Shown here: piece after piece, positions 9,301 through 15,711 of the stretch | How the letters are laid out: each line of letters opens with the position of its first letter | Numbering within the stretch: position 1 is the first letter of the stretch | Assembly (NCBI GenBank): GCA_964584495.1 | Contig: CAZPAH010000025.1 | Span: 1 to 27,779 of the forward strand | Direction of reading: 5' to 3' | Length of the DNA stretch: 27,779 nucleotides | From: CAZPAH01 sp964584495 | GTDB lineage: Bacteria > Krumholzibacteriota > Krumholzibacteriia > Krumholzibacteriales > Krumholzibacteriaceae | Notes under the pieces: generated by a model | Database searches by the model: none | The model's input: only the letters and a program-made list of their open reading frames with translations | Told to the model about the DNA's origin: nothing | Made by a program: the position numbers and the translations under genes

Positions 9301-9834
9301 TATATCGAGATCCAGCAGCCCCCTTCTCCTGCCCGGTTTCCTCTCTTTCTTAAGACTAAATTGGAGCTCATCGAGCCAGAGTTTGTCGAAGCTTCTCCGT
9401 CTAGCCGACTCGGACAGATCCTCAAACGAGGATATCTCGATCTCCATTCCATCTTCCCGCATGTCCCTCTGCGACCTGACGAAGTAGGGCCCTTCCTGAC
9501 GCTGCCTGCTGACAAAGCCGTACAAGGAGGGGACTCTGAACTTGAACCGGTAGCCCGTTATGGGGTCGAATTCGATGTATTCATTTTTACCGCTGAAATC
9601 GGTTTTAAGAAAATTCGGGAATATGAAAGCATCATCAAGAAGAATATACTGGGACGGCAGCTCGCCCTTTTCCGCCATTCGATAACGGATTTCGAGCTGT
9701 TCGGCCATCTTTCCCAGATCGACGCTGAGTGTCTGGGCTCCACTCCGCGAGACCGAAGCAAGCATAATTAACAGGGCGGTAAAAACTATCAGTGCGGCCT
9801 TGCCGGTCGACAATCTGATCTTTTCAGCTTTCAT
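3367..9834 (-). CDS. sprA: SprA/Sov-family giant outer-membrane beta-barrel (type IX secretion translocon)
   Basis: SprA forms the very large outer-membrane pore through which type IX secretion cargo passes. The product is about 2155 aa from the ATG at 9834, against roughly 2400-2500 in Bacteroidetes. Residues 1-33 form a signal peptide ending SGA, followed by Gln at +1. Family landmarks seen: the region around 258-300 (DLTLKGTQLV then GLFGAKVMGQ), LGIKLNTPLPED, and the block containing LPRVDTNSESSLELSGE through AYVDDMEG (about 858) and SWYEASPP. The second half is rich in alternating aromatic/polar strands and ends in SFKF, a terminal-Phe barrel signal. A Pro/Thr/Lys-rich insertion spans about 1735-1870. 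The frame is open to 9942, but the upstream codons lack a signal peptide, whereas 9834 gives one directly (GGAG about 11 nt upstream). No other T9SS gene is in the window. Confidence 0.9.
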   Translation of the reverse strand: MKAEKIRLSTGKAALIVFTALLIMLASVSRSGAQTLSVDLGKMAEQLEIRYRMAEKGELPSQYILLDDAFIFPNFLKTDFSGKNEYIEFDPITGYRFKFRVPSLYGFVSRQRQEGPYFVRSQRDMREDGMEIEISSFEDLSESARRRSFDKLWLDELQFSLKKERKPGRRRGLLDLDIPINLPSQIEWLIGKGEETHLMVQGKEEITIGGTSRWCANCPEVAGSAKQQKFPDLDMEQNLTVNLHGNIGEKIIVAIDHSSHGGMGSVNKVRVNYQGFDDDVIKLIEIGDTDLTLKGTQLVKPGASKGLFGAKVMGQVGPLDLTVIAAKEEGETSSGSYSGQGGRSEEITVGDYDFIKRQYFYLENPGDDFINLLPGFPASGNPSYFPVPGEEYYLELFKSIRPDVEWADDRPKYYVKAYTDSLNNGLADDIATQEPYEFWYVLLEEGVDYDLIRYYTGEPGEEIKYLGIKLNTPLPEDKALAVRYVNDQGVTIGDYGNFPGISAEDPPAVEDLTEQQKITAELICPLNQDFYPPGYEGGRYTSTWNMMMRNVYSIGSFGSGQLEINIEDITISGEADPTLEPLTKVNFLRIFGLDMYDNTKYPPAPPPDGIIDDRLGVLDRDNGIIMFPWYEPFNPPLDVTAYNLNPVESDYATATQIADTLEMNDAIYGLKTWSTNPPHRFNLVIRSEGGPSTFKLDHFDIIEGSVSVAVDGNRLSEGSDYDVDYAAGEVRLKGDAAMSVTSESNVSIDYQHTPLVGGGKTSLLGVGADLNLSTNTRFSGTFLYNSVGAPRYSPRLGEEPSRTMASDINGSVLFRPRWMTSVANLLPRVDTNSESSLELSGEVAVSIPNPNVKGEAYVDDMEGVEDSNQIGLTMRSWYEASPPLDPEVEGQTLDPVPADLEFFWYNPNAEGQQKDIVVNKQDMNPRLDERERIRVNSLFMKAINPEPGQWCGVMTGFPGGLDIQTAQYLEIWVNDFNTDPETRGGILHVDLGKIDEDFYQPELDILNDEKQINWNAVEYDIGFPGDNPSRLYPLKLNDDYWNPTWQVYEWINSRISNNYHDTEDLNRSGFLDKRNEYYSLTLNLADSALIDVWRDFQSITGYWYPSDDVQQGEINRQKRWRMYRLDLSKALVPGGIAPRLDEVQHMRIWIENVDELKGVTKSGEPSQHVLAIGGIKFVGSRWEYDNIRDLKGEIIHPVPGSGTVDEMNVTVGAVNNKDNPTLYFSPYRVEDEEGIENREQSLLFDVENFADSSAFKVIKRFYGRGQDFQQYREMIFFIRGDDELVSYGNDKVDFYLQIARDSSNYYELEVPLTSRDIGKWIQVKVTLADLTNMKIGFSGTGTVEKVITDAVDPKRFYTARLKGTPTLFEVKYLFAGLRNRSGGMIPRGQLWFDDLGLGEVRKDIDHAERISLSARFANILTVVGEWQHSGPDFRKLHQSRGSGNATDNLVFRGNSEINHFVPTGGFTLPVSASYSTMTSRPKYMTNSDIEIENETVRDSMETVSNKYNFNITMRRSGSSNFIMKNLFDNLNAGYKVAWSKMHSPNSADTSRTMEWNVNYQIRFNKKRELSLPRGIKWRYWLTSFSLDAKGKRYWRRVYSYSSGDFLKKPTSKTHNWSDKMQMIYDPFDFLNIRYDRDENRDLLLYREFHGMPTGSLTGFNENIRFDFKPGQNFFLISEFKPTIDYTARYHEDGRPAIRVGDDPQGTRTIDASRSVNFSFDVDVGKYTVKTGKFIGILPKSETAKRRAGTRRSPFTETTTKFVADTFKKPDSFGGEQKTKGIDELNASNKIKNVPTKPPTAPAVTPADTTGQSSKGAYADLGTRKPRGPAISRKTVEDEGEGSVEEPGAPADTLQSKPRDPRLLLRHLFHFMGGIEPVRSTLNLDQNNSYDRVYDRADIMYRLGITNRSGVIGPSGEIENEPRYSSKSLKLIMRTGFDLTSNISADLRSSIGTSTTEKVGTKSKTNNITWPDVTVNWQGLEKWSLIKRFIKTSYLTISFKQTKITSLGREQSSFNLTPNWNLTWKNDLSTALSLSYNQSSDVNRSQDMWKRNWSANVELRYNIKGSKGFGLPLPFLNKKKLKFKSELNTVMNINYSVTESYNVPAVSSLGISPSMSYRFSESVNGNLTLRYSRTAGGIMNTVNHEVGMHATASFKF

Positions 9835-10195
9835 TGTTATCGGCAGCTCCATCGAACATCGCTGAAAGATGCCAGAATTTCCTATTGCCCGCAAACAAAC
9901 TTGTGCTAAATTTCGAATGCAGACTATTTTTCGCATATGCACCGGCCGTCCGGGACTTCAGGAAGGTTAAAGGTTGTACCATTATAGATACAGAATACCC
10001 CCTGCTTGTCTACAAAAGGGTACAAATAGACCAATCCCCTGCCGGCCTTTTTTACAGGGGACCGGGGGGGGAAATGGCCGTCAGGCCGATATATCATTAA
10101 AAGACGCCAAGGGCGGCGGAACGATGATTGCAACAGTTGTCTATATACGAGCCAGCCTCGGCGGCTTTCTATAACTAAACGTCCAAGCCGGTATT
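9835..10195. other. Divergent intergenic region between sprA and lptF
   Basis: About 360 bp contain no convincing gene; the short frames here (60-90 codons) have no recognisable product or ribosome-binding site. It must carry promoters for both directions. On the minus strand there is a perfect TATAAT (9986-9981). Around 10035-10060 there is a CCCCTG...CAGGGG inverted repeat with a 13-base loop, followed by a run of eight G. No clear -35/-10 pair was found in front of lptF. Confidence 0.55.
9981..10012 (-). promoter_or_regulatory. Candidate sprA promoter (perfect -10, weakly spaced -35)
   Basis: The minus strand has TATAAT at 9986-9981 and TAGACA (five of six TTGACA bases) at 10012-10007, but the spacing is 20 bases, longer than the usual 16-18. 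A better-spaced hexamer was not found. Position, about 150 bp upstream of the sprA ATG, is suitable. Confidence 0.35.
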
Positions 10196-11584
10196 ATGCA
10201 TACTATTGACAAGTATATACTGAGGTGCCACATCCCTCCCTACTTCTTCGGCCTGTCGGTCATCACCTTCGTATTTATAATGGACTTCCTATTTAGATAT
10301 CTTGATCTCTTCATCGGCAAGGGTGTTGAATTCCTTGTCGTTCTGGAGTTTTTCATACTCAGCCTGGGGCATATGTTCGCATTAATTATACCAATGTCCG
10401 TTCTGCCGGCGACGCTGATGGCCTTCGGCCAGCTTGCATCGGACAACGAGGTGACGGCGATGAAATCTAGCGGCATCTCCCTTTACAGAATGATCCTGCC
10501 GGTTTTCGTTGCCTCGATATTTCTTGCCGGCGCTCTGGTTTACTACCAGAACGCCATTCTTCCGGAAAGCAACCACAAGCTGACGGGGCTGATGCTGGAC
10601 ATAGGGAAAATGAAACCCACCCTGGAATTCAAGGAGAATATATTCAGCAGCGCACTACCCGGCTACACGATCCTGATCAAGGAAAAGAACGACAAGACGG
10701 GAGATATAAAAGACGTGCAGATATTCGAGAAGAAGAAAGACGGGGTGCCGACTACCATAATCGCGGCCCGTGGAAAGATGAGGTACATAGCGGAGGATAA
10801 CGTCTGGCGGTTCGAGCTGGAGGACGGTGAAATCCACGAGTTGCCCGAGGCTGGGGACGTGACAACTTACCGTAAGACATTGTTCAGCCATTTCACGATC
10901 AATATTAAGGATACAGACCGGAGCCTCCATAGAAGCGCGCATGTTCACCGTAGCGACAGAGAGATGAACGTTCCGATGATGCGCGCCAACGTGAAGGACC
11001 GCAGGCGCGAGATCGCCAACAGGCTCGCCGACATGAACGAAGGAGCCGCAAAGGAGATGGTCCGGGTCCTCTCCGTGGCGGTTCCCGGATTGGAAAAAAC
11101 GCTTGAGGAGGGTGAACCGGGCGTTCCTCCTCCCGATCCGGGCAGCGTGTCGAGACCGAGGGGGCAGGACCGTAATCAGGCCGAGAAAGCGCTTAATTCC
11201 CTGGAGGCGCAGATGAAGATGGTCGAGGGATTGAAAAGCCAGATCAGCCGCCTGCAGGTGGAAATACACAAGAAATTCTCCCTGCCGTTCAGCTGCATAA
11301 TCTTCGTTCTGCTGGGAGCTCCCCTCGCCATAAGATCCGGTAAAAAAGGGATGACGATGGCCATAGGTTTCAGTATTCTCTTCTTCCTGATATACTACAT
11401 GTTCCTTATCAGCGGGGAGAAACTGGCCGACAGACGTTACGTGTCCGCCTGGCTGGCGATGTGGTTGCCGAACATCATACTGCTTACAGCAGCCGTCATC
11501 CTGCTTTACAGCACGGTCCGCGAATCCCAGACGATCAACTGGGACAGGCTAAACCTGCTGAAGCATTGGCGAAGCAGGAGCTGA
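10196..11584 (+). CDS. lptF: LPS export ABC transporter permease LptF (YjgP/YjgQ family)
   Basis: LptF and LptG form the membrane part of the LptB2FG transporter that extracts lipopolysaccharide from the inner membrane. The 462-aa product starts MHTIDKYILRCHIPPYFFG, the typical LptF/G opening. It has transmembrane segments near 15-35, 48-78 and 95-120, a periplasmic beta-jellyroll domain (about 130-245), and three C-terminal helices (about 358-445). The SxxNE-like stretch LASDNEVTAMKSSGIS matches the family cytoplasmic loop. It is longer than the usual 360-400 aa because of a charged, probably helical insertion at about 250-345. The ATG start fits the family N-terminus although the ribosome-binding site is weak. 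lptG follows 52 bp later. Which of the pair is F and which is G rests on order only. Confidence 0.9.
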   Translation: MHTIDKYILRCHIPPYFFGLSVITFVFIMDFLFRYLDLFIGKGVEFLVVLEFFILSLGHMFALIIPMSVLPATLMAFGQLASDNEVTAMKSSGISLYRMILPVFVASIFLAGALVYYQNAILPESNHKLTGLMLDIGKMKPTLEFKENIFSSALPGYTILIKEKNDKTGDIKDVQIFEKKKDGVPTTIIAARGKMRYIAEDNVWRFELEDGEIHELPEAGDVTTYRKTLFSHFTINIKDTDRSLHRSAHVHRSDREMNVPMMRANVKDRRREIANRLADMNEGAAKEMVRVLSVAVPGLEKTLEEGEPGVPPPDPGSVSRPRGQDRNQAEKALNSLEAQMKMVEGLKSQISRLQVEIHKKFSLPFSCIIFVLLGAPLAIRSGKKGMTMAIGFSILFFLIYYMFLISGEKLADRRYVSAWLAMWLPNIILLTAAVILLYSTVRESQTINWDRLNLLKHWRSRS

Positions 11585-11636
11585 CCGGCTATATTCTGCA
11601 TCAGCAGAAGAGGATCACGGATCTTGGAAGTGGATC

Positions 11637-12716
11637 TTGAGAATTCATGACAGGTACATACTATCCGGTTTCTGGCGGAACGTTCTGCTTGGCCTCATAG
11701 CGTTCGTCGTCATATATGTAACGGTCGATGTCAACGAGAAAATAGACGATTTCATCGACAACGACGCGACTATGATGATGATATCGGCCTATTATTTCTT
11801 CAAGCTCCCATGGATAATAATGCTCATAACGCCCGTGTCCGTTCTGCTGGCAACGGTCTTCACCCTGGGAAAGCTCTCTAGGGAGAACGAGCTGACGGCA
11901 TTCATCTCTTCCGGAACCCCTTTGATCAGAGTCGCGGCTCCGATACTCGTTTCCGCCGCGCTGATCACACTGGCATCTATAGCGACGGACGAAATGGTGG
12001 TTCCGTTCGCCAACAGGAAGGGCGACCGGGTGATGAAGATAGATATCGAGAAACAGAACAAGCGCGACACTTTCAAGTACAAGAACAACCTCCATTACCA
12101 GGGGGAGAACAACAGAACATACTACGCCGAGAGATACGACGTCTCCCTGAGCATGATGAAGAACGTCATAGTGCAGGAGTACGAAGGGACCAGCCTGGTC
12201 AGGAGGATAGACGCGAAGAAGGCTTTCTGGGACGGGGAGAAGTGGATCTTCACCGACGGCGTGATAAGGGACTTCCACGAACAGGGAGAAACGGTCACCC
12301 CCTTCAAGAGAAAAGAGATGAGCGATCTTCCGGAAAAACCGATGGACCTCGCTAAGGAGGAAATGGAACCGGAGGAGATGAACTACGCAGAACTGAAGGT
12401 TTATATCGATAAGGTCAGGCGCGGCGGCGGATCGATTGACAAATACCTCGTCGATCTATATTTTAAATTCAGCTTTCCGTTTACCAACCTTATCTTTGCC
12501 GTTATAGGAGTGTCTCTTTCGTCGGCAAAAAGGAAAACATCCCTCGCTACGGGGTTTGGATTGACTCTTTTGATTAGTTTTTCCTACTACGGTATTCTAA
12601 GGATCGGGCAAGCGTTGGGACACAGCGGGGTCATCCAGCCCGTCCTCGCCGCTTGGGCGGGAAACATAGTATTCGCCGTAGTCGGAGGGGTACTCCTGCA
12701 GCGGGCTAACAGGTAG
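11637..12716 (+). CDS. lptG: LPS export ABC transporter permease LptG (YjgP/YjgQ family)
   Basis: This is the second permease of the LPS exporter. The 359-aa protein opens MRIHDRYILSGFWRNV and has the expected layout: helices near 12-32, 45-75 (FFKLPWIIMLITPVSVLLATVF) and 95-115, a periplasmic jellyroll at about 120-265, and three helices near 275-355. The cytoplasmic LSRENELTAFISSG loop is the family signature. The start is a TTG at 11637, with GGAAG/GTGG purines just upstream. No in-frame ATG occurs before the first transmembrane helix, and the family N-terminus begins exactly here. It lies between lptF and the GWxTD gene, the latter 26 bp downstream. Confidence 0.9.
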   Translation: MRIHDRYILSGFWRNVLLGLIAFVVIYVTVDVNEKIDDFIDNDATMMMISAYYFFKLPWIIMLITPVSVLLATVFTLGKLSRENELTAFISSGTPLIRVAAPILVSAALITLASIATDEMVVPFANRKGDRVMKIDIEKQNKRDTFKYKNNLHYQGENNRTYYAERYDVSLSMMKNVIVQEYEGTSLVRRIDAKKAFWDGEKWIFTDGVIRDFHEQGETVTPFKRKEMSDLPEKPMDLAKEEMEPEEMNYAELKVYIDKVRRGGGSIDKYLVDLYFKFSFPFTNLIFAVIGVSLSSAKRKTSLATGFGLTLLISFSYYGILRIGQALGHSGVIQPVLAAWAGNIVFAVVGGVLLQRANR

Positions 12717-12742
12717 GCCGCTGAAGAAATGGGGACATCGAG

Positions 12743-14371
12743 ATGATCGATAAAAAGAAAGGCTTTTGGCTGTACCCTTCACTACTGATAGCAACGGCGG
12801 CTATCTTGTGCCTCTTTCCTGCCAAAACCGCCGCCGAGGATTTCAAGGGCGAAACGGAGCTCTTGAAAAAACTCTCCAACGATGAGCTTATTGACTATTT
12901 CGGGCTCAAGTATTCGCTGAACGATTACCAGAAAAAGCAATTCCTGACTCTTAAGACCAGAGCCGAACGGGACAAGTGGCTGGAGCGCTTTTGGATCATC
13001 AACGATCCTACGCCTACCACTCCCGTCAACGAGAGAAAGATAGAGCACGAGACCCGTGTAAAGCTCGCCAGGAAACTATTCGGCAGGAGTAAGGCCCCCG
13101 GATGGGATAGAAGGGGCGAGGTTCTCATAAGGTACGGGGTGCCCGCCACAAGGACGAAGGTTCCGGCCGATATCGGGTTCTACAGGGCCATCCCTCCGGG
13201 CGAGCTATGGTACTACAGATCGCTCGATATGCTGGTGGCCTTCCAGAATTTCAACCTCAAGGGAGATTTCATCTTCGCTTTCGATGTTTACGGGATGACC
13301 GGACGCGAACAGCAGGACAAGCTCCAAGCGATAGCCCAATACCTGGGCAACTACCCCGCCGACGCTTGGGTCTACACGTCGCCGGAGGATATACGGGCTT
13401 TGAGAAACCTCAATCCCGACGATATCGATTATATCGCCGACGTGGACGTGAGGACGGAAACACCCTCCGATATGATAGACGCCATAAACGCCGAGAGAAC
13501 CCAGAAATCGAAAAATAACTTCGAGAAAGAGATGAAGGAGCATCCGGTCATCTATTCTTACGAAGTTAAGGAAAACCCCCTCCCCGTTTTCTTCGATGTC
13601 ACGAGCTTTAACGGGGGACCTGGTATCATCCGTACCGATCTGAATTTCGAGATACCGACCTCGGAGCTGAGATTCGAACGCACGGGCGATTCACTCAATG
13701 CCCGGATCAAGCTTGAAGCTCTCGTCAGGGATATCGACTTCAACGAAGCAGGCTATGCACAAACGATCGTTACGGCTTCGCAGCGCGGGGGCCGATCGTT
13801 CCAGGGCCCTGGACTGATACCGGGGCAGATCACCCTTTCGCTCAAGCCCGGATACTATCGCGTAGGTATACAGGCGACCGATCTCAAATCGGGACGCAGG
13901 GGGGCTTACAAAACCTCGCTCGAGCTCGAGCCGTTGGATGGAAAGCTCGTGCTCAGCGATATACAGTTCGCGAGCAGCATCAGGGAGACGACGGAAAACG
14001 TCAAATTTCTAAAAGGCAATCTTCAAATCGTGCCACACCCCGTCCACGCCTACAAGATGCCTTTTCCCCTTACCTTCTATTTTGAGATCTACGGCCTCGA
14101 GACCGGCGACGACGGCTTGTCGCTCTACACGGTCGATTACAGGATAATACCGGTTTCCCCTAAGAGAAAAGGCCCTGTGCTGGTGGATGAGGAGACGGCC
14201 ATCAGCTCGAAATTCGAAACAAGCGGATTCGGTTCGACCCAGGCCGAGCGTATCGAGATAGCGACGGACAACCTCTGGGAAGGGACATTCCGGCTGTATA
14301 TCGCTGTGATGGACAGGCGGACCAGGGAAACGGCCGGCAGGTTCGCGAACTTCTCGATTCTCGGCAAATAG
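12743..14371 (+). CDS. Secreted GWxTD-domain protein
   Basis: Function unknown. The 542-aa protein has an N-terminal hydrophobic signal (about 8-30, FPAKTAA), so it is probably periplasmic or surface-exposed. Residues about 45-165 match the GWxTD domain: RDKWLERFWIINDPTPTTPVNE (77-97), RKLFG, then GWDRRGEVLIRYGVP (120-134), and ELWYY. The namesake motif is varied: GWDRRGE lacks the Thr-Asp of GWxTD. The second half (about 290-540) looks like beta-sandwich repeats with LPS/Gly-rich strands and no motif I recognise. A GGGGA ribosome-binding site lies 7 nt before the ATG. It is the third gene of a likely lptF-lptG operon and is followed by a hairpin. GWxTD proteins occur widely in FCB bacteria and Acidobacteria without an assigned role. 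Confidence 0.8.
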   Translation: MIDKKKGFWLYPSLLIATAAILCLFPAKTAAEDFKGETELLKKLSNDELIDYFGLKYSLNDYQKKQFLTLKTRAERDKWLERFWIINDPTPTTPVNERKIEHETRVKLARKLFGRSKAPGWDRRGEVLIRYGVPATRTKVPADIGFYRAIPPGELWYYRSLDMLVAFQNFNLKGDFIFAFDVYGMTGREQQDKLQAIAQYLGNYPADAWVYTSPEDIRALRNLNPDDIDYIADVDVRTETPSDMIDAINAERTQKSKNNFEKEMKEHPVIYSYEVKENPLPVFFDVTSFNGGPGIIRTDLNFEIPTSELRFERTGDSLNARIKLEALVRDIDFNEAGYAQTIVTASQRGGRSFQGPGLIPGQITLSLKPGYYRVGIQATDLKSGRRGAYKTSLELEPLDGKLVLSDIQFASSIRETTENVKFLKGNLQIVPHPVHAYKMPFPLTFYFEIYGLETGDDGLSLYTVDYRIIPVSPKRKGPVLVDEETAISSKFETSGFGSTQAERIEIATDNLWEGTFRLYIAVMDRRTRETAGRFANFSILGK

Positions 14372-14374
14372 AAA

Positions 14375-14402
14375 GGGTGTTTGCGTTACAACGCAAACAC
14401 CC
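14375..14402 (-). terminator. Intrinsic terminator between convergent GWxTD gene and ahcY
   Basis: A perfect 13-bp inverted repeat, GGGTGTTTGCGTT / AACGCAAACACCC (14375-14387 and 14390-14402), is separated by 2 bases; the innermost pairs would open to form a loop. On the minus strand the stem is followed by TTTCTATTT, so it fits a terminator for the long ahcY transcript. On the plus strand no T-tract follows, but the stem may still block or stabilise the 3' end of the lptFG-GWxTD mRNA. Confidence 0.8.
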
Positions 14403-14419
14403 CATGCCAAATCACGTGA

Positions 14420-15676
14420 TTACGTGCCTATCTCCCAGCTCGCCAGGTATTTTTTCTGCTTTCCCGTCAGTTCGTCGATAGTGCAGCCCATAGCTTCGAG
14501 TTTCAACCGGGCGATCTCCCTGTCGATCTCTTCGGGAACGGGGTAAACCTTTTTCTCGAGCTTCTTGCCTTCTTTTACCAGGAACTCCGCCGAGAGCGAT
14601 TGGTTGGCAAAGCTCATATCCATGACGGAAGCCGGATGCCCTTCGGCTGCGGCCAGATTGATCAGCCTTCCCTCTCCGAGCAGGTTTATCCTCCTGCCGT
14701 CCGGCATCGTATACTGATCCAGCTCGTGACGGATACGCTTTTTACCCGAGGAGAGCTTTTCGAGATCGGGGATATCTATCTCGACATTGAAATGCCCCGA
14801 GTTCGCCACGATGGCACCGTCTTTCATCTTCTCGAAATGCTCACTGCGAATCACGGAAATGTTTCCGGTCAGGGTAAGGAAGATATCCCCGACCTTCACC
14901 GCCTCGCTCGACGACATTACCGTGAATCCGTCCATGACGGCCTCGAGCGCCTTTACGGGATCGATCTCGACGATTATAACATTGGCCCCCATTCCCCTGG
15001 CCCTCATCGCCGTGCCTCGTCCGCACCAGCCGTACCCGAAGACCACGAACCTCGATCCCGCCAGCAGTTTATTTGTGGCCCTAAGAACTCCGTCTATCGT
15101 ACTCTGGCCGGTTCCGTACCTATTGTCGAACAAGTGCTTGGTCATCGCGTCATTAACGGCGATCATGGGATGCTCCAGGACACCGTTCTGCTGCATCGAC
15201 CGGAGCCTGATTACCCCCGTCGTCGTCTCCTCAGAGCCTCCGATCACATTCTTAAGGAGGTCCCTTCGGTCCTTGTGGACCGTGCTGACCAGATCCGCAC
15301 CGTCGTCCATGGTGATCTGCGGCTCTAGATCTAGGGCCTCGTTGATATGCCTGTAGTAAGTTTCATTATCCTCACCCCTCGTCGCGAATACGGAAATCCC
15401 GTAATCCTCCACCAGCGAAGCGACAACATCATCCTGAGTGCTGAGAGGATTCGAGGCGCAGAGAGCCACTTCGGCTCCTCCCGCCTTCAGCGTACGCATG
15501 AGATTCGCCGTTTCGGTCGTCACGTGGAGACACGATGCTATCCTGATTCCATCGAGAGGCTTCTCCTTCTCGAACCTCTCGCGGATCATCCTCAACACGG
15601 GCATGCTCTCTTCAGCCCATTCGATTCTTTCCTTGCCCAGCGGGGCAAGACTCAAGTCCGTGCAATCATATTTCAT
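14420..15676 (-). CDS. ahcY: S-adenosylhomocysteine hydrolase (adenosylhomocysteinase)
   Basis: This enzyme splits S-adenosylhomocysteine into adenosine and homocysteine, removing the product inhibitor of methyltransferases. The 418-aa sequence has the substrate-binding elements SCLHVTTETANL (48-59), SEETTTG (148-154) and AVNDAMTKHLFDNRYGTGQS (173-192, with the conserved Lys), followed by the NAD-binding GYGWCGRG (214-221), ANSGHF, and the C-terminal EGHPASVMDMSFANQ region. It ends KYLASWEIGT, typical of the shorter Thermotoga/archaeal-type enzymes that lack the internal insertion of the longer form. A GAAAGGAT ribosome-binding site precedes the ATG. It lies 35 bp after metK, so the two form a methyl-cycle pair. 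Confidence 0.96.
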   Translation of the reverse strand: MKYDCTDLSLAPLGKERIEWAEESMPVLRMIRERFEKEKPLDGIRIASCLHVTTETANLMRTLKAGGAEVALCASNPLSTQDDVVASLVEDYGISVFATRGEDNETYYRHINEALDLEPQITMDDGADLVSTVHKDRRDLLKNVIGGSEETTTGVIRLRSMQQNGVLEHPMIAVNDAMTKHLFDNRYGTGQSTIDGVLRATNKLLAGSRFVVFGYGWCGRGTAMRARGMGANVIIVEIDPVKALEAVMDGFTVMSSSEAVKVGDIFLTLTGNISVIRSEHFEKMKDGAIVANSGHFNVEIDIPDLEKLSSGKKRIRHELDQYTMPDGRRINLLGEGRLINLAAAEGHPASVMDMSFANQSLSAEFLVKEGKKLEKKVYPVPEEIDREIARLKLEAMGCTIDELTGKQKKYLASWEIGT

Positions 15677-15711
15677 CCATCTATCCTTTCAGTCGATCCG
15701 AGAGACGCATA

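Noticed and set aside
9835..9942. Upstream extension of sprA to the ATG at 9942
   Set aside because: The extra 36 residues would bury the signal peptide; the ATG at 9834 gives a proper Lys-rich, hydrophobic signal sequence directly.
10035..10061. CCCCTG...CAGGGG inverted repeat with an internal T run and a following G run
   Set aside because: The T run lies in the loop, not after the stem, and no gene ends before it in either direction, so it is not called a terminator. It is only mentioned as part of the intergenic region.
9924..10174. Small open frames of 66-69 codons in the sprA-lptF intergenic region
   Set aside because: No ribosome-binding site, no hydrophobic or family pattern, and they overlap each other on opposite strands.
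15677..15711. Possible SAH or SAM riboswitch ahead of ahcY or metK
   Set aside because: The 35-bp gap before ahcY is too short and the 88-bp region before metK shows only one simple hairpin; neither resembles a known SAM or SAH riboswitch.
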